Below are positions 20,174 through 29,002 of a stretch of DNA of 64,000 nucleotides, one piece after another; position 1 is the first letter of the stretch, and the number at the start of each line of letters is the position of its first letter. The notes under the pieces are model-generated. The model saw nothing but the letters and a program-made list of their open reading frames with translations. It was not told the origin of the DNA and made no database searches. The position numbers were made by a program, and so were the translations under genes. The DNA comes from Schlesneria sp. DSM 10557 (lineage in GTDB: Bacteria > Planctomycetota > Planctomycetia > Planctomycetales > Planctomycetaceae), in the NCBI RefSeq assembly GCF_041860085.1, contig NZ_CP124747.1:992001-1056000 (forward strand). Direction: 5' to 3'.

Positions 20174-20286
20174 TAGGAGAGTGGGAACGCATAATTCCTG
20201 GTGCGGGTCGGCCTGCACCGGTATGCGTTTGACAGCTCCCGCGAGGCAGCGGCGGTCCAGATTCGGACAAAGTGACAGAAATTCCC

Positions 20287-21591
20287 ATGAGTAGCGACAA
20301 CCCCCAACGCAGTGCAGTAAATCGACGGGAATTCCTGGGTCGAAGTGCTCAGCGTGCGGCTGGTGTCGCGGTCGGCGTGGTGGGACTGACAGCGACTGCC
20401 TCTGCCGCAGTCGCGAGCGTTTCTGCCCAGGACCGAGTCCGAGTTGGCGTGATCGGTGTTCGAAATCAGGGAAAGCTGTTGGCCGGTGAGTTAGCTCGCC
20501 TGCAGGACGTCGAGATCCGCAGCCTGTGCGACGTCGATGAGTCCCAGTTTGCCCCCGCGCTCCATGCAGTTGTCGACGCTGGACAGAAAGCTCCCGCCAT
20601 CGAACGGGATTTTCGTCGGCTTCTCGATGATCCCGGCATCGACGCAGTCGTGATCGCCACCCCCGACCACTGGCACGCCAGGATGACATCACTCGCCTGT
20701 CAGGCCGGAAAAGACGTCTACGTAGAAAGCCCCGCGACGCATTTCATCGCCGAAGGGCCGGAGATGATGGCAGCGGCGCAACGGTTCAATCGTGTTGTGC
20801 AAGTCGGCCTGCAGCAGCGAAGTGGTGCTCACTTCCTGTCGGCGATCGACTTCCTTCGCAGCGGACGACTGGGCCACGTCAAGCTGGCCAAAGCCTGGAT
20901 CGTTCACCGTAGAAAATCCATCGGTCACAAACCGGACTGCGAGCAACCTTCGAATGTCGACTACGCGCAGTGGTTGGGGCCAGCACCCGAACGTCCCTTC
21001 AATCAAAACCGGTTCCACTTCAACTGGCGCTGGTGCTGGGATTTCGGCGGTGGTGAACTCGCGCATTGGGGAGTTCACATGCTGGATGTGGCGCGCTGGG
21101 GTCTGGATGTCGATCTGCCGCACCGGGTTTCTGCCGTAGGGGGGAAGTACGGGTTCAATGACGATCAGGAGACACCGGACACACTGTCTGTGCAGTACGC
21201 ATTCGAACAGAAATCAATCCTGTGGGAACATCGACTCTGGTCATCACATGGAATCGAAGGCAGAAGCTCGGGTGTCTCTTTCCACGGCGACCGTGGAACG
21301 CTGGTTGTTGACCGGGGAGGTTGGAAAGTCTACGACTGTGCTGAGAGCGTGACTGCGGATTCTTCTGACTTGCAATCAGCCCACCTCAGGAATTTCGTCG
21401 ACTGCGTGAGAAATCGTCAAACCCCTGCAGCCGACCTGCAAATCGGACACGCAGCCGCCACGCTCTGTCACTTGGGAAACATCGCCTATCGAGTCGGCCA
21501 TGAAGTGAAGTTCGACCCGCAACTCTTGAACTTTGGATCAGACAATGATGCCAACGCACTTCTGGTAAATTCCAGAGCGATCGTTTCGTAG
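20287..21591 (+). CDS. Gfo/Idh/MocA-family oxidoreductase with Tat leader
   Basis: 434 residues from ATG 20287 (a GTG at 20272 would add five). NRREFLGRSAQRAAG is a twin-arginine leader followed by a hydrophobic stretch and ASVSAQ. The NAD(P)-binding Rossmann loop VGVIGVRNQGKLL follows, with RSLCDVDE and VIATPDHWHARMT. The second domain has NWRWCWDFGGGELAHWGVHMLDVARWG, typical of planctomycete members. The conserved EKP motif, whose lysine is catalytic in the family, reads ESP here (YVESPATHF). So the enzyme may be atypical or inactive. Substrate unknown, probably a sugar derivative. Confidence 0.85.
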   Translation: MSSDNPQRSAVNRREFLGRSAQRAAGVAVGVVGLTATASAAVASVSAQDRVRVGVIGVRNQGKLLAGELARLQDVEIRSLCDVDESQFAPALHAVVDAGQKAPAIERDFRRLLDDPGIDAVVIATPDHWHARMTSLACQAGKDVYVESPATHFIAEGPEMMAAAQRFNRVVQVGLQQRSGAHFLSAIDFLRSGRLGHVKLAKAWIVHRRKSIGHKPDCEQPSNVDYAQWLGPAPERPFNQNRFHFNWRWCWDFGGGELAHWGVHMLDVARWGLDVDLPHRVSAVGGKYGFNDDQETPDTLSVQYAFEQKSILWEHRLWSSHGIEGRSSGVSFHGDRGTLVVDRGGWKVYDCAESVTADSSDLQSAHLRNFVDCVRNRQTPAADLQIGHAAATLCHLGNIAYRVGHEVKFDPQLLNFGSDNDANALLVNSRAIVS

Positions 21592-21894
21592 GAAAGCGAT
21601 CCCGCAGTCGCGTATCGGCAATCACTGTCTTTCTCGTTTTTGGACCCGCTGGCGGTGTACGTACCAAGTCTCATTCTCAGGCAGCTCACCTGTATCCCCG
21701 ATCGGCAATCGATCATTGAAGCAGCGAATCCCGATTTCCCTCTCGACGAGGGGAAGCTGTAGTAAGCCACACCGCTGGTGTGTCTATTCAAGAGATCTCC
21801 AGCGACGACCATACGCGGCCGCGTTCCGACCTCGGTCGATTTTAGCCAGAACGATTTGAGAGAGAATTATCTCGGTTCAGTTCACATTGCTGAC
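21592..21894. other. Intergenic region, no gene seen
   Basis: About 300 bases ahead of the TPR gene. The frame of that gene is open back to 21778 but has no ribosome site there; nothing else is seen. Confidence 0.45.
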
Positions 21895-24800
21895 ATGAAA
21901 AATCGCGTCAGGTCCATTCCCCGGAGCAGACTCTTCATGCGAACCACTTTGCGCGTTTGTGGACTACTCCTGGTTCTGGCAGGACTCGCATGGTTGTTGT
22001 GGTACCAGAAAAAAGCCGAATTCGCGGAACAACGAATTACTCTCGAGCAAGAGCGGCTGAAATTCACGCCACCCCCGATTGAAGTCGACGGCATTCAATT
22101 CGGTGTCTCGATTGATGCATTGAGCGTTCAACCGTTGGCCGATGCAATTGCAGCCAGACCCGCCGTCGATGACCTCCTCGAAAAACGCAGAAAGGAGATC
22201 GTCTGGCCAGATCTCATCGTCCCGATGAAGGTCAACATGCGTACGACGGCAGACTTTAAAAAGGATTATCTGCGATACCGATTACGCGAACTCGACTCTT
22301 ATCGCAGAATCACCAAGGATGCTGATGTCGCCCGGCTCGCCGGAGAAGTCTTTGTAGAGGCGTATGTACGCGCCACTGGCGGATTTCATGAAGAGAATGT
22401 CGACTATAAAGATCTACTGAAGTTAGGCCAGGCAGCTATTGATGCTGGAGCCGCCGACCCGTTACTTCGTACTTACTATGCTTGTGTGAAATGGGTTGCG
22501 AAAGGCGACAAACTTGAATCCGAACGGATCTGGAACGAGGTTGTCAGTGAGCTTCCTTCGACAGATTATCTCAAAACCGTGCAGGTCTATGCGAGGTGTC
22601 TGCTGCATGACGCCGCAGAGCCGACCGACATCGCCAATTCAACCAATCGCTGGCAACACGCCGTAGCAGCGATCGTTCAGTGGTTGGAAGAAGATGCGGC
22701 CAATCCGGAGTTTCTGGAATCTGTTTGCCATCGCCTGATCAATTTGTGGGACAATGCATCCCTGGAACGGCGTGAAATGCTTCTGGGGGGAGTTCTTCAA
22801 TCGAAGAAGATCCATCCCTACGTCGTTCACCTGCTGACGGGCCAGTACTTCGCCACCCGAGCACTTCACTTGATGCAAGGTGAATACATCGAGTCAGGCA
22901 TCGATCCCGATTCGAAATCTGTCGTCCTGCACAGAAAAGCCGTAGACCACCTGAAGTACGCGTGGCACTTGCATCCTGAATTGCCATATGCCCCACAGTC
23001 TCTGGTCGCTATCTCCAGGTCAAAAACACTTCCGGGAGACACCCCATACTTTTGGTTTCTCCAGTCGATTGAGGCGAGATTCGACTACTACCCCGCATAC
23101 GAATCGCTTTTGAACTCATTACATCCTCGATGGGGTGGTCGCTACGAGAGCATGCTCCTGTTTGCGAATAACTGCGTCAACACTGATCGCTTCCAGACAT
23201 TTGTTCCCTTCTTTGTCATTAACGTCCTGACAGATCTTTCGAAATTGGAAGATTGGTCTCTCAAGGAACACCCGGAAGCAATAAAACTACTGCACCACCT
23301 GGTCGCAGCGCGCAACACTTATCATAAGGAACATCCACAAGAAGTCCTTCGAGACACATTCACTAACTACTCCGCTTTGATCATCTTGCAGCTGGAAGAT
23401 TGCAAACTTTTCGAACTGGCAGCGGACTATATTCCTGCGGTTCTTGAAGGCATCAACTGGACCTTGTTGCAGGAAGAGTCACGACCGGGTCGTTATCTCA
23501 CAGCGAGACTCAGGGCTGCACAAGGCGAGTTGCTGAAACCGATTCTGGATTTTGACGAGAAGCTGCGGACACCCTTCGAAGCATCAAATGGACCCGAATC
23601 GATTGCGGAACTGGAAAGCCAGTACAAAGAACTGAGAGACAGCGCATTCCAACAGAATCCCGCCGCAGCGGACTACTTTCGCCACGCCGAGACCATCCTC
23701 AAGCAGTTGCGACAGTTCTCCTCCGGAGAATTGGTGCCTCTGACAATTGATTCACAGCTCAGCGGATGGGAACCCTATTGTGATAATTATACTGTCACCG
23801 AGGAGAACCACGTGATGCTTTCCGGAAGGTGGAGTATGACGGGCCAGATAAGCCTGCGTCCCCTGGCCAGTTTCCGTCCACCTCTGGAGTTTGAAGGACG
23901 CCTTGAAATTTTGGAGCCAGAGCCCTATCCGTCTGACGCAGGTGTGGGGTGGTCCCGGGAGGGGATGAAAAGCGAGACTGACTTGTACTCATCGCTCTTA
24001 CCGCACTTCACGATCAAGCCTTCAAAATTTGCGACGTACCCCTCGACAGAAAGGCTTCGGCACGATTATGCACAGATCGTCGTGGGGTCTACCCCCCGAA
24101 TTGGAATGTTTCCACTCAGCTCAACAAAGTCGCATCATCTCCGAGTCAAACTTTGGCCCAAGGTGGCTGAATACCGCGTCGATGACGAAGTCTTACTCTC
24201 AATCAATCTGCCCGAAGAATTACCTCCCGATGGTTGGCTATGCCTCGGTGAAAATAGCCCCTTGAGCTCTCGTGCCCGAAGGTTGTCAAACGGCGCGATG
24301 GAGTGGAGTCAACTTCAGGTTCGCAGACTGGATACGGGATCTCCACCTCTTCCTGAGGTCTCACTCGAACAACGAGTCGCATACTGGGAAAACCGCTACG
24401 CCGATGATTCAGAAGACGCGGCCGCATTGCTTGGGCTTTGCAGTGTCCGCTTTGAGCAAGGCAAGGATGAGGCTGTCCTTGCATTGGCCGATGAAGCCCT
24501 GGCCAAATGGCCCAGGATCAATGGATTCAGTTACTGGAAAGCACTCGTCTTTTTTGATCATCTCCGCGATTACAAGGCGGCGGCCGAGCAGTTCAAAATC
24601 GTCCTCAGCGAGCCGCGCGACATCCCGGATGCCCTTTCTCGGTATGTCGAGATTCTCGCCATCGGTCCAGACGACTCGCTTCGTAACCTTGATTCAGCGA
24701 GACAGAGCGCCGAAATGAATGTGCGACTCACGCAGCAGCCACACGGACGCGCACTCGCCGCCCTCGCTGCTGTCTATGCAGAACTGGGAGATTTCGATCA

Positions 24801-24939
24801 GGCGATTCAACATCAGGAGGCTGCGCTCAAAGTGTCCGACGAAACATTGCGACTCGACTGGGAAGAACGCCTTCGCAAATATCAATCCCGGGAACGATAC
24901 CGTCTGCCCATACGTTCGAATCCTGCCGGTGAAATGTGA
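21895..24939 (+). CDS. Membrane-anchored TPR-containing protein, unknown function
   Basis: 1014 residues from ATG 21895; a basic N-terminus (MKNRVRSIPRSRLFMRTTLR) and one membrane segment (about residues 21-37) would anchor it with the bulk outside. Helical repeats of TPR type fill much of the protein and are clearest at the C-terminus (EAVLALADEALAKWP, ELGDFDQAIQHQEAAL). A region around residues 600-800 with alternating strands, beginning near SQLSGWEPYCDNYTVTEEN, could be a jelly-roll/concanavalin-like domain. No catalytic motif is visible. It stands alone between the oxidoreductase and kup. Real coding is judged from length, leader and repeats. Confidence 0.8.
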   Translation: MKNRVRSIPRSRLFMRTTLRVCGLLLVLAGLAWLLWYQKKAEFAEQRITLEQERLKFTPPPIEVDGIQFGVSIDALSVQPLADAIAARPAVDDLLEKRRKEIVWPDLIVPMKVNMRTTADFKKDYLRYRLRELDSYRRITKDADVARLAGEVFVEAYVRATGGFHEENVDYKDLLKLGQAAIDAGAADPLLRTYYACVKWVAKGDKLESERIWNEVVSELPSTDYLKTVQVYARCLLHDAAEPTDIANSTNRWQHAVAAIVQWLEEDAANPEFLESVCHRLINLWDNASLERREMLLGGVLQSKKIHPYVVHLLTGQYFATRALHLMQGEYIESGIDPDSKSVVLHRKAVDHLKYAWHLHPELPYAPQSLVAISRSKTLPGDTPYFWFLQSIEARFDYYPAYESLLNSLHPRWGGRYESMLLFANNCVNTDRFQTFVPFFVINVLTDLSKLEDWSLKEHPEAIKLLHHLVAARNTYHKEHPQEVLRDTFTNYSALIILQLEDCKLFELAADYIPAVLEGINWTLLQEESRPGRYLTARLRAAQGELLKPILDFDEKLRTPFEASNGPESIAELESQYKELRDSAFQQNPAAADYFRHAETILKQLRQFSSGELVPLTIDSQLSGWEPYCDNYTVTEENHVMLSGRWSMTGQISLRPLASFRPPLEFEGRLEILEPEPYPSDAGVGWSREGMKSETDLYSSLLPHFTIKPSKFATYPSTERLRHDYAQIVVGSTPRIGMFPLSSTKSHHLRVKLWPKVAEYRVDDEVLLSINLPEELPPDGWLCLGENSPLSSRARRLSNGAMEWSQLQVRRLDTGSPPLPEVSLEQRVAYWENRYADDSEDAAALLGLCSVRFEQGKDEAVLALADEALAKWPRINGFSYWKALVFFDHLRDYKAAAEQFKIVLSEPRDIPDALSRYVEILAIGPDDSLRNLDSARQSAEMNVRLTQQPHGRALAALAAVYAELGDFDQAIQHQEAALKVSDETLRLDWEERLRKYQSRERYRLPIRSNPAGEM

Positions 24940-25648
24940 TCGCTTGATCTCTAGGAGCCGTGGCGTTGATGCTCGTGATCGTCACGCTCGTGCGAGCGCT
25001 CACCATTTCCCAGAGGAATTGATTCATTGAATCTGTTGCTCATCCTGAGGCGACAACAATCATCTCGACAGGGCGTGAAGGTTCTGGAAAGTGCCAATCC
25101 GGATTCGACCTAAGTTGCCGCACATTCTTGGCACCTGCACTGTTCAGCTGGACAATTTTTTCGCGTATGATCCTGGTGCCCTGTGTGATGCAATTCGTGT
25201 CGGAGCTTTCTCCCGTCCGACTTAGTCACCGAGGTGCGGCATCGACACTCGAATCGGGTGTGAAGATGGATGTCGCCGAGTCTCCTGTGAGTCCGATATG
25301 TCCATTTCAAGTTGGTGCGAGATGCCGCCGAGGATTGCCAATCCCGTAACCGCCCTCTCAGCCCACTTCGTGAACGGTCTCCCATGGGGATCGCGCGATC
25401 TTCAAACCCCGACTGAATTAGCTCAACTTCCGCTCTTTTGCGGCAGTAGGTCCCAGGGATCAGCTCGCCCACGAGACTCAAACGAGACGTTCTCTGGCCA
25501 TTCGAAACCACAAATCGTGGGGCCAATTGTTCAGCCATGAACGCAGTGCCGCAACCGTGTTGCTGATTATAAGACACAATACACAACTGCAGCGAACTTT
25601 TTCGTTGCTTCGCCGCATATCGCACGATGATACGTCCTGGAAAAATTA
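24940..25648. other. Long leader region ahead of kup, no gene seen
   Basis: About 700 bases. The only long frame (minus strand, 25110-25625) has no ribosome site or family look. A long leader before a potassium transporter invites a search for regulatory RNA, but I could not fold a known riboswitch in it. Confidence 0.45.
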
Positions 25649-27901
25649 ATGAGCCACACTGAAACCAGTTCGACCGACGGTGCTGCCGACGAATCTGACC
25701 ATACAGCCGAACCGACTCCCCTCCCCACTGAGAGCCCCCGTCCGAGAAGCCTGTGGGTCAGGATCCGTGAAGCAACAGGTACCGTATACGGCGACATCGG
25801 CACTTCGGTGCTCTACACGACGATGGAAATCACTCGTGAGACCGTACGACTGAAAAACCATCATTTGCCTCACAACGAATTGAACGCCCTGTTGCTCGGC
25901 GGCGGGGCCGATCTCCTCAACCGCAACGAAGTCCTGGGAGGACTGAGCCTGGTTTTCTGGGCACTGATGTTTGTCACCATCAAATATGACCTGCTCGTCA
26001 TGCGAGCCGATGATCGCGGGGAAGGGGGCACATTCGCTCTCTGGAGCCTGCTGCAGGGATATACGGGTCGTGTCGTAGGAATTACGGTGCTGAGCTATCT
26101 CGTGGTAGCCGCGGCAGGTCTGCTGGCATCGGATGGCATCATCACTCCCTCGATCAGCATGCTCGGCGCATTCGAACCCCTGGGAGAAACTCCCGCGATC
26201 ATTGCAACACTGTGTTGTCTGTTCGTGATGTTCAAAGTGCAGTGGCGAGGTACAAGCAAGATCGGTGGCTTCTTCGGCTGGTTCATGCTTCTCGTCTGGT
26301 TTCCCTGGATCGCACTGAAAGGGCTCCCATGGATCATTCGACGACCAGACATTTTTGAAGCGGTGAATCCCTGGTTTGCTCTGCAGTTTCTGATGAGCTT
26401 CCCCAGCGCCGGAGCGTTCGTCCTTCTCGGCGTCGTCGTTCTCGCCATCACGGGAGGAGAAGCGAAGTTCGTGGACATCGGCCACTTCGCAGTGACGAAC
26501 CACGAACCTTCGTCGGTCAGCGAAAGTCTGCCTCCAGCGTTGTCCGGGCGATACCCCGTGATGATCTCCTGGCTTGTTTTTGTGTTGCCTTGCCTACTGC
26601 TGAACTACGCAGGACAGGCTGCGTATATCCTGCAGGAAGGGGTACCTCCGCGAGGCAACTGCTTCTACGCATTGACGCCCAAATTTGGTGACGACACGAC
26701 CAACTATGTGATGCTCGTGATTGATCTGTTTCTGTCAGCAATCGCTGCGTTCATAGCATCGCAGGCGTTAATCACAGGCCTCTTTTCCATCACCAAGCAA
26801 GCGATTGAACTCGGATTCATGCCGCGCTGCGACGTCCGGTACACCAGCCACGAAGCGGAAGGACAGGTTTACCTCCCTGCCGTCAACTGGCTGATGTTCG
26901 CAGGTTGTGTAGCAGTGACGCTGTCATTTAGAAGTGCTGGAAATCTTGCCGCCGCGTACGGAATTGCCGTCACAGCGACGATGGTCATCACCACGCTCTT
27001 CTTCGGATACGTAACCTTCTATCGGTGGAGATGGCCAATCTGGCTGAGCATCCTGGTTTGCTTACCCATCCTGCTCGTCGACCTGACATTCTTTACCAGC
27101 AATCTGCTCAAGATCATTCACGGTGGATACTTCCCGGTTCTGATTGCAATCGCTCTCACCACTATCATGCTTACGTGGCAGTGGGGCAGGTCGCAGTTGA
27201 GTTCTGCCTTCTACCGCTTTGGAGTTCGCGAAGGAAAGAAGCTCGACTGGTTGATCGCTCTGCGAGATATGCTCGATGACCTCGAACTTACGATGCAGGA
27301 AAATCTTCCCTATGCTCGAAAACTGGTTCAAGGCCGCCGCAAGATTGTCGAGAGCGATCGTGCCGCAGTGTTCCTTTGCTCCAGACCCATCCGAGGTATC
27401 GACGACTACGTGCCGATCGTGCTGCGCGTCTTCCTGAAGAAGTATGGCGTCTTACCTTCTTACATTGTTTTCCTGCACGTAAGGCAGATTTCACAGCCTT
27501 ACGCGAAGGTGACCCCGTCGCGTTATGAAGTCTTTCACCTGGGACATGACATCGACTCTGTCGTCGCAACCTTTGGATATCTGGAACAGCCGTCTGTTCG
27601 CGAAACCTTGCGGGAACTGCAGTCCGCGAAGCAGATCAGGATTGCCGCCGACCGCTGGATCATCGAAGTGGGTGAAGAAGACGTCATCGCCGGGCAGGAC
27701 CTGGGGCTGCTCCAGCAACTCAGACTCTGGTTATTCCGCTGGATCCTGAGGATCTCAACGCCCGCACATAAATACCTTGGCCTGGTTTACGATGCCGCCA
27801 TCTCGAAAGAGATTATCCCCGTGGTCTTCAACAGAGATGATGCCAAGGTCGCTTTACCAGAACTGGAAATCGAGTCAACCGGAGAAGGTTCCCCCGCGTG
27901 A
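25649..27901 (+). CDS. kup: Kup-family potassium transporter
   Basis: 750 residues. Kup is a proton-coupled K+ uptake carrier in the inner membrane. The N-terminus is a hydrophilic 40-residue extension. The family motifs follow: VYGDIGTSVLYTTMEI, GGLSLVFWALMFVTIKYDLLVMRADDRGEGG and ITGGEAKFVDIGHFA, then about twelve membrane segments. The C-terminal cytosolic part (about 190 residues) is as in other Kup proteins. The family motif GTSPLY reads GTSVLY here. The start at 25649 gives the only complete N-terminus. It is convergent with moxR, 31 bases apart. Confidence 0.92.
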   Translation: MSHTETSSTDGAADESDHTAEPTPLPTESPRPRSLWVRIREATGTVYGDIGTSVLYTTMEITRETVRLKNHHLPHNELNALLLGGGADLLNRNEVLGGLSLVFWALMFVTIKYDLLVMRADDRGEGGTFALWSLLQGYTGRVVGITVLSYLVVAAAGLLASDGIITPSISMLGAFEPLGETPAIIATLCCLFVMFKVQWRGTSKIGGFFGWFMLLVWFPWIALKGLPWIIRRPDIFEAVNPWFALQFLMSFPSAGAFVLLGVVVLAITGGEAKFVDIGHFAVTNHEPSSVSESLPPALSGRYPVMISWLVFVLPCLLLNYAGQAAYILQEGVPPRGNCFYALTPKFGDDTTNYVMLVIDLFLSAIAAFIASQALITGLFSITKQAIELGFMPRCDVRYTSHEAEGQVYLPAVNWLMFAGCVAVTLSFRSAGNLAAAYGIAVTATMVITTLFFGYVTFYRWRWPIWLSILVCLPILLVDLTFFTSNLLKIIHGGYFPVLIAIALTTIMLTWQWGRSQLSSAFYRFGVREGKKLDWLIALRDMLDDLELTMQENLPYARKLVQGRRKIVESDRAAVFLCSRPIRGIDDYVPIVLRVFLKKYGVLPSYIVFLHVRQISQPYAKVTPSRYEVFHLGHDIDSVVATFGYLEQPSVRETLRELQSAKQIRIAADRWIIEVGEEDVIAGQDLGLLQQLRLWLFRWILRISTPAHKYLGLVYDAAISKEIIPVVFNRDDAKVALPELEIESTGEGSPA

Positions 27902-27932
27902 GCGTTCCACCCGGAGGCAGTACTTCACGGAC

Positions 27933-28871
27933 TCAATTCGGCACAGGTATCTTGCTGAGAATCTGCTTAAGGACGGAATTTGCTCGGTCCCGCCGGCCTT
28001 CGTGCAGGATACCTTTGACCACAATTCGATGAGCAAGAACGGGAAGGACGAGTCTCTTGATGTCGTCAGTGACGGCGTACTGGCGACCTTCGATCAGGGC
28101 CAGTCCCTGGACAGCCCGATAGAGAGTGATCGCCCCTCGCGTACTGACGCCCAGATGAAGTTGCTCGTGGTTTCTCGTTGCATCCACGATTTCGAGGATG
28201 TAGTCATTCAGGGAATCTTCGACTTTCACAGCGCGAGCGGCGGACTGCAGTCGACGAAGCTGCTCCGTCGTAATGACCGAACCCAGTTTTTCACCCGGTT
28301 CTCCTTCCCGGTGATTGATCAGCACGTTCTTCTCGATCTCGCGAGAAGGGTAGCCAATCTCGATGCAGATCATGAAGCGGTCAAGCTGATTTTCCGGCAA
28401 CGGATAGGTCCCTTCGAACTCGAAGGGGTTTTGCGTCGCGAGAACAAAGAATGGATCTGGCAAAGTATGTGTCTTACCCTCAATTGTCACTTGCCCTTCG
28501 CTCATCGCTTCGAGCAGGGCACTTTGCGTTCGTGGCGTCGTTCGATTGATTTCATCGGCCAGCAACACATTGGTAAAGATGGGGCCCGGCCGGAACTCGA
28601 ATTCGCCACGATTCGGCAGGAAGACATTAGAACCGAGGATATCACTGGGCAGCATATCAGGGGTAAACTGCAGCCGTTTGAAATCGCAGGCCAGGCTGCG
28701 GGCGATCGCTTTGGCCAACGAAGTTTTTCCGACGCCGGGGGCGTCTTCCACCAGCAGGTGTCCTCCCGACAGCAAGGCAACGAGCGAAAGGTGAATCGCT
28801 TCAGGTTTGCCCAAAATGGCAGACGCAATATTTCGTTCCAGCGCCGCAATCAAATGCAGTTCGTCGGCCAC
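27933..28871 (-). CDS. MoxR-family AAA ATPase
   Basis: 312 residues, standard size. MoxR ATPases act as chaperones in maturation of VWA-domain or enzyme complexes. The Walker A EDAPGVGKTSLAKAIA lies near residue 40, Walker B VLLADEINRTTPRTQSALLEAM near 110, sensor ATQNPFEFEGTYPLPENQLDRF near 150, and an arginine finger/sensor-2 region lies toward the C-terminus. The usual partners (DUF58, VWA proteins) are not next to it; downstream is convergent kup and upstream is the MutL-like gene 131 bases away, same strand. Confidence 0.92.
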   Translation of the reverse strand: MADELHLIAALERNIASAILGKPEAIHLSLVALLSGGHLLVEDAPGVGKTSLAKAIARSLACDFKRLQFTPDMLPSDILGSNVFLPNRGEFEFRPGPIFTNVLLADEINRTTPRTQSALLEAMSEGQVTIEGKTHTLPDPFFVLATQNPFEFEGTYPLPENQLDRFMICIEIGYPSREIEKNVLINHREGEPGEKLGSVITTEQLRRLQSAARAVKVEDSLNDYILEIVDATRNHEQLHLGVSTRGAITLYRAVQGLALIEGRQYAVTDDIKRLVLPVLAHRIVVKGILHEGRRDRANSVLKQILSKIPVPN

Positions 28872-29002
28872 TCAAATCTCTCCAAGTCAAACAATTCGCC
28901 CGGGTGCTATTCTATACAGTGTCCAGCTTCGTCGGCGCCTCGTCAAACTCACCACGGCCACAAATTGATAAGTTGCCATGCGTCCGACACAAGCCAACGA
29001 TC

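Noticed and set aside
25110-25625. 171-codon minus-strand frame ahead of kup
   Set aside because: No ribosome site, no family features, and Arg/Cys/His-rich composition of the kind seen in non-coding GC-rich DNA.
24940-25648. Possible cyclic-di-AMP riboswitch ahead of kup
   Set aside because: The location would suit one, but I could not find the conserved core by eye. A covariance-model search would decide.
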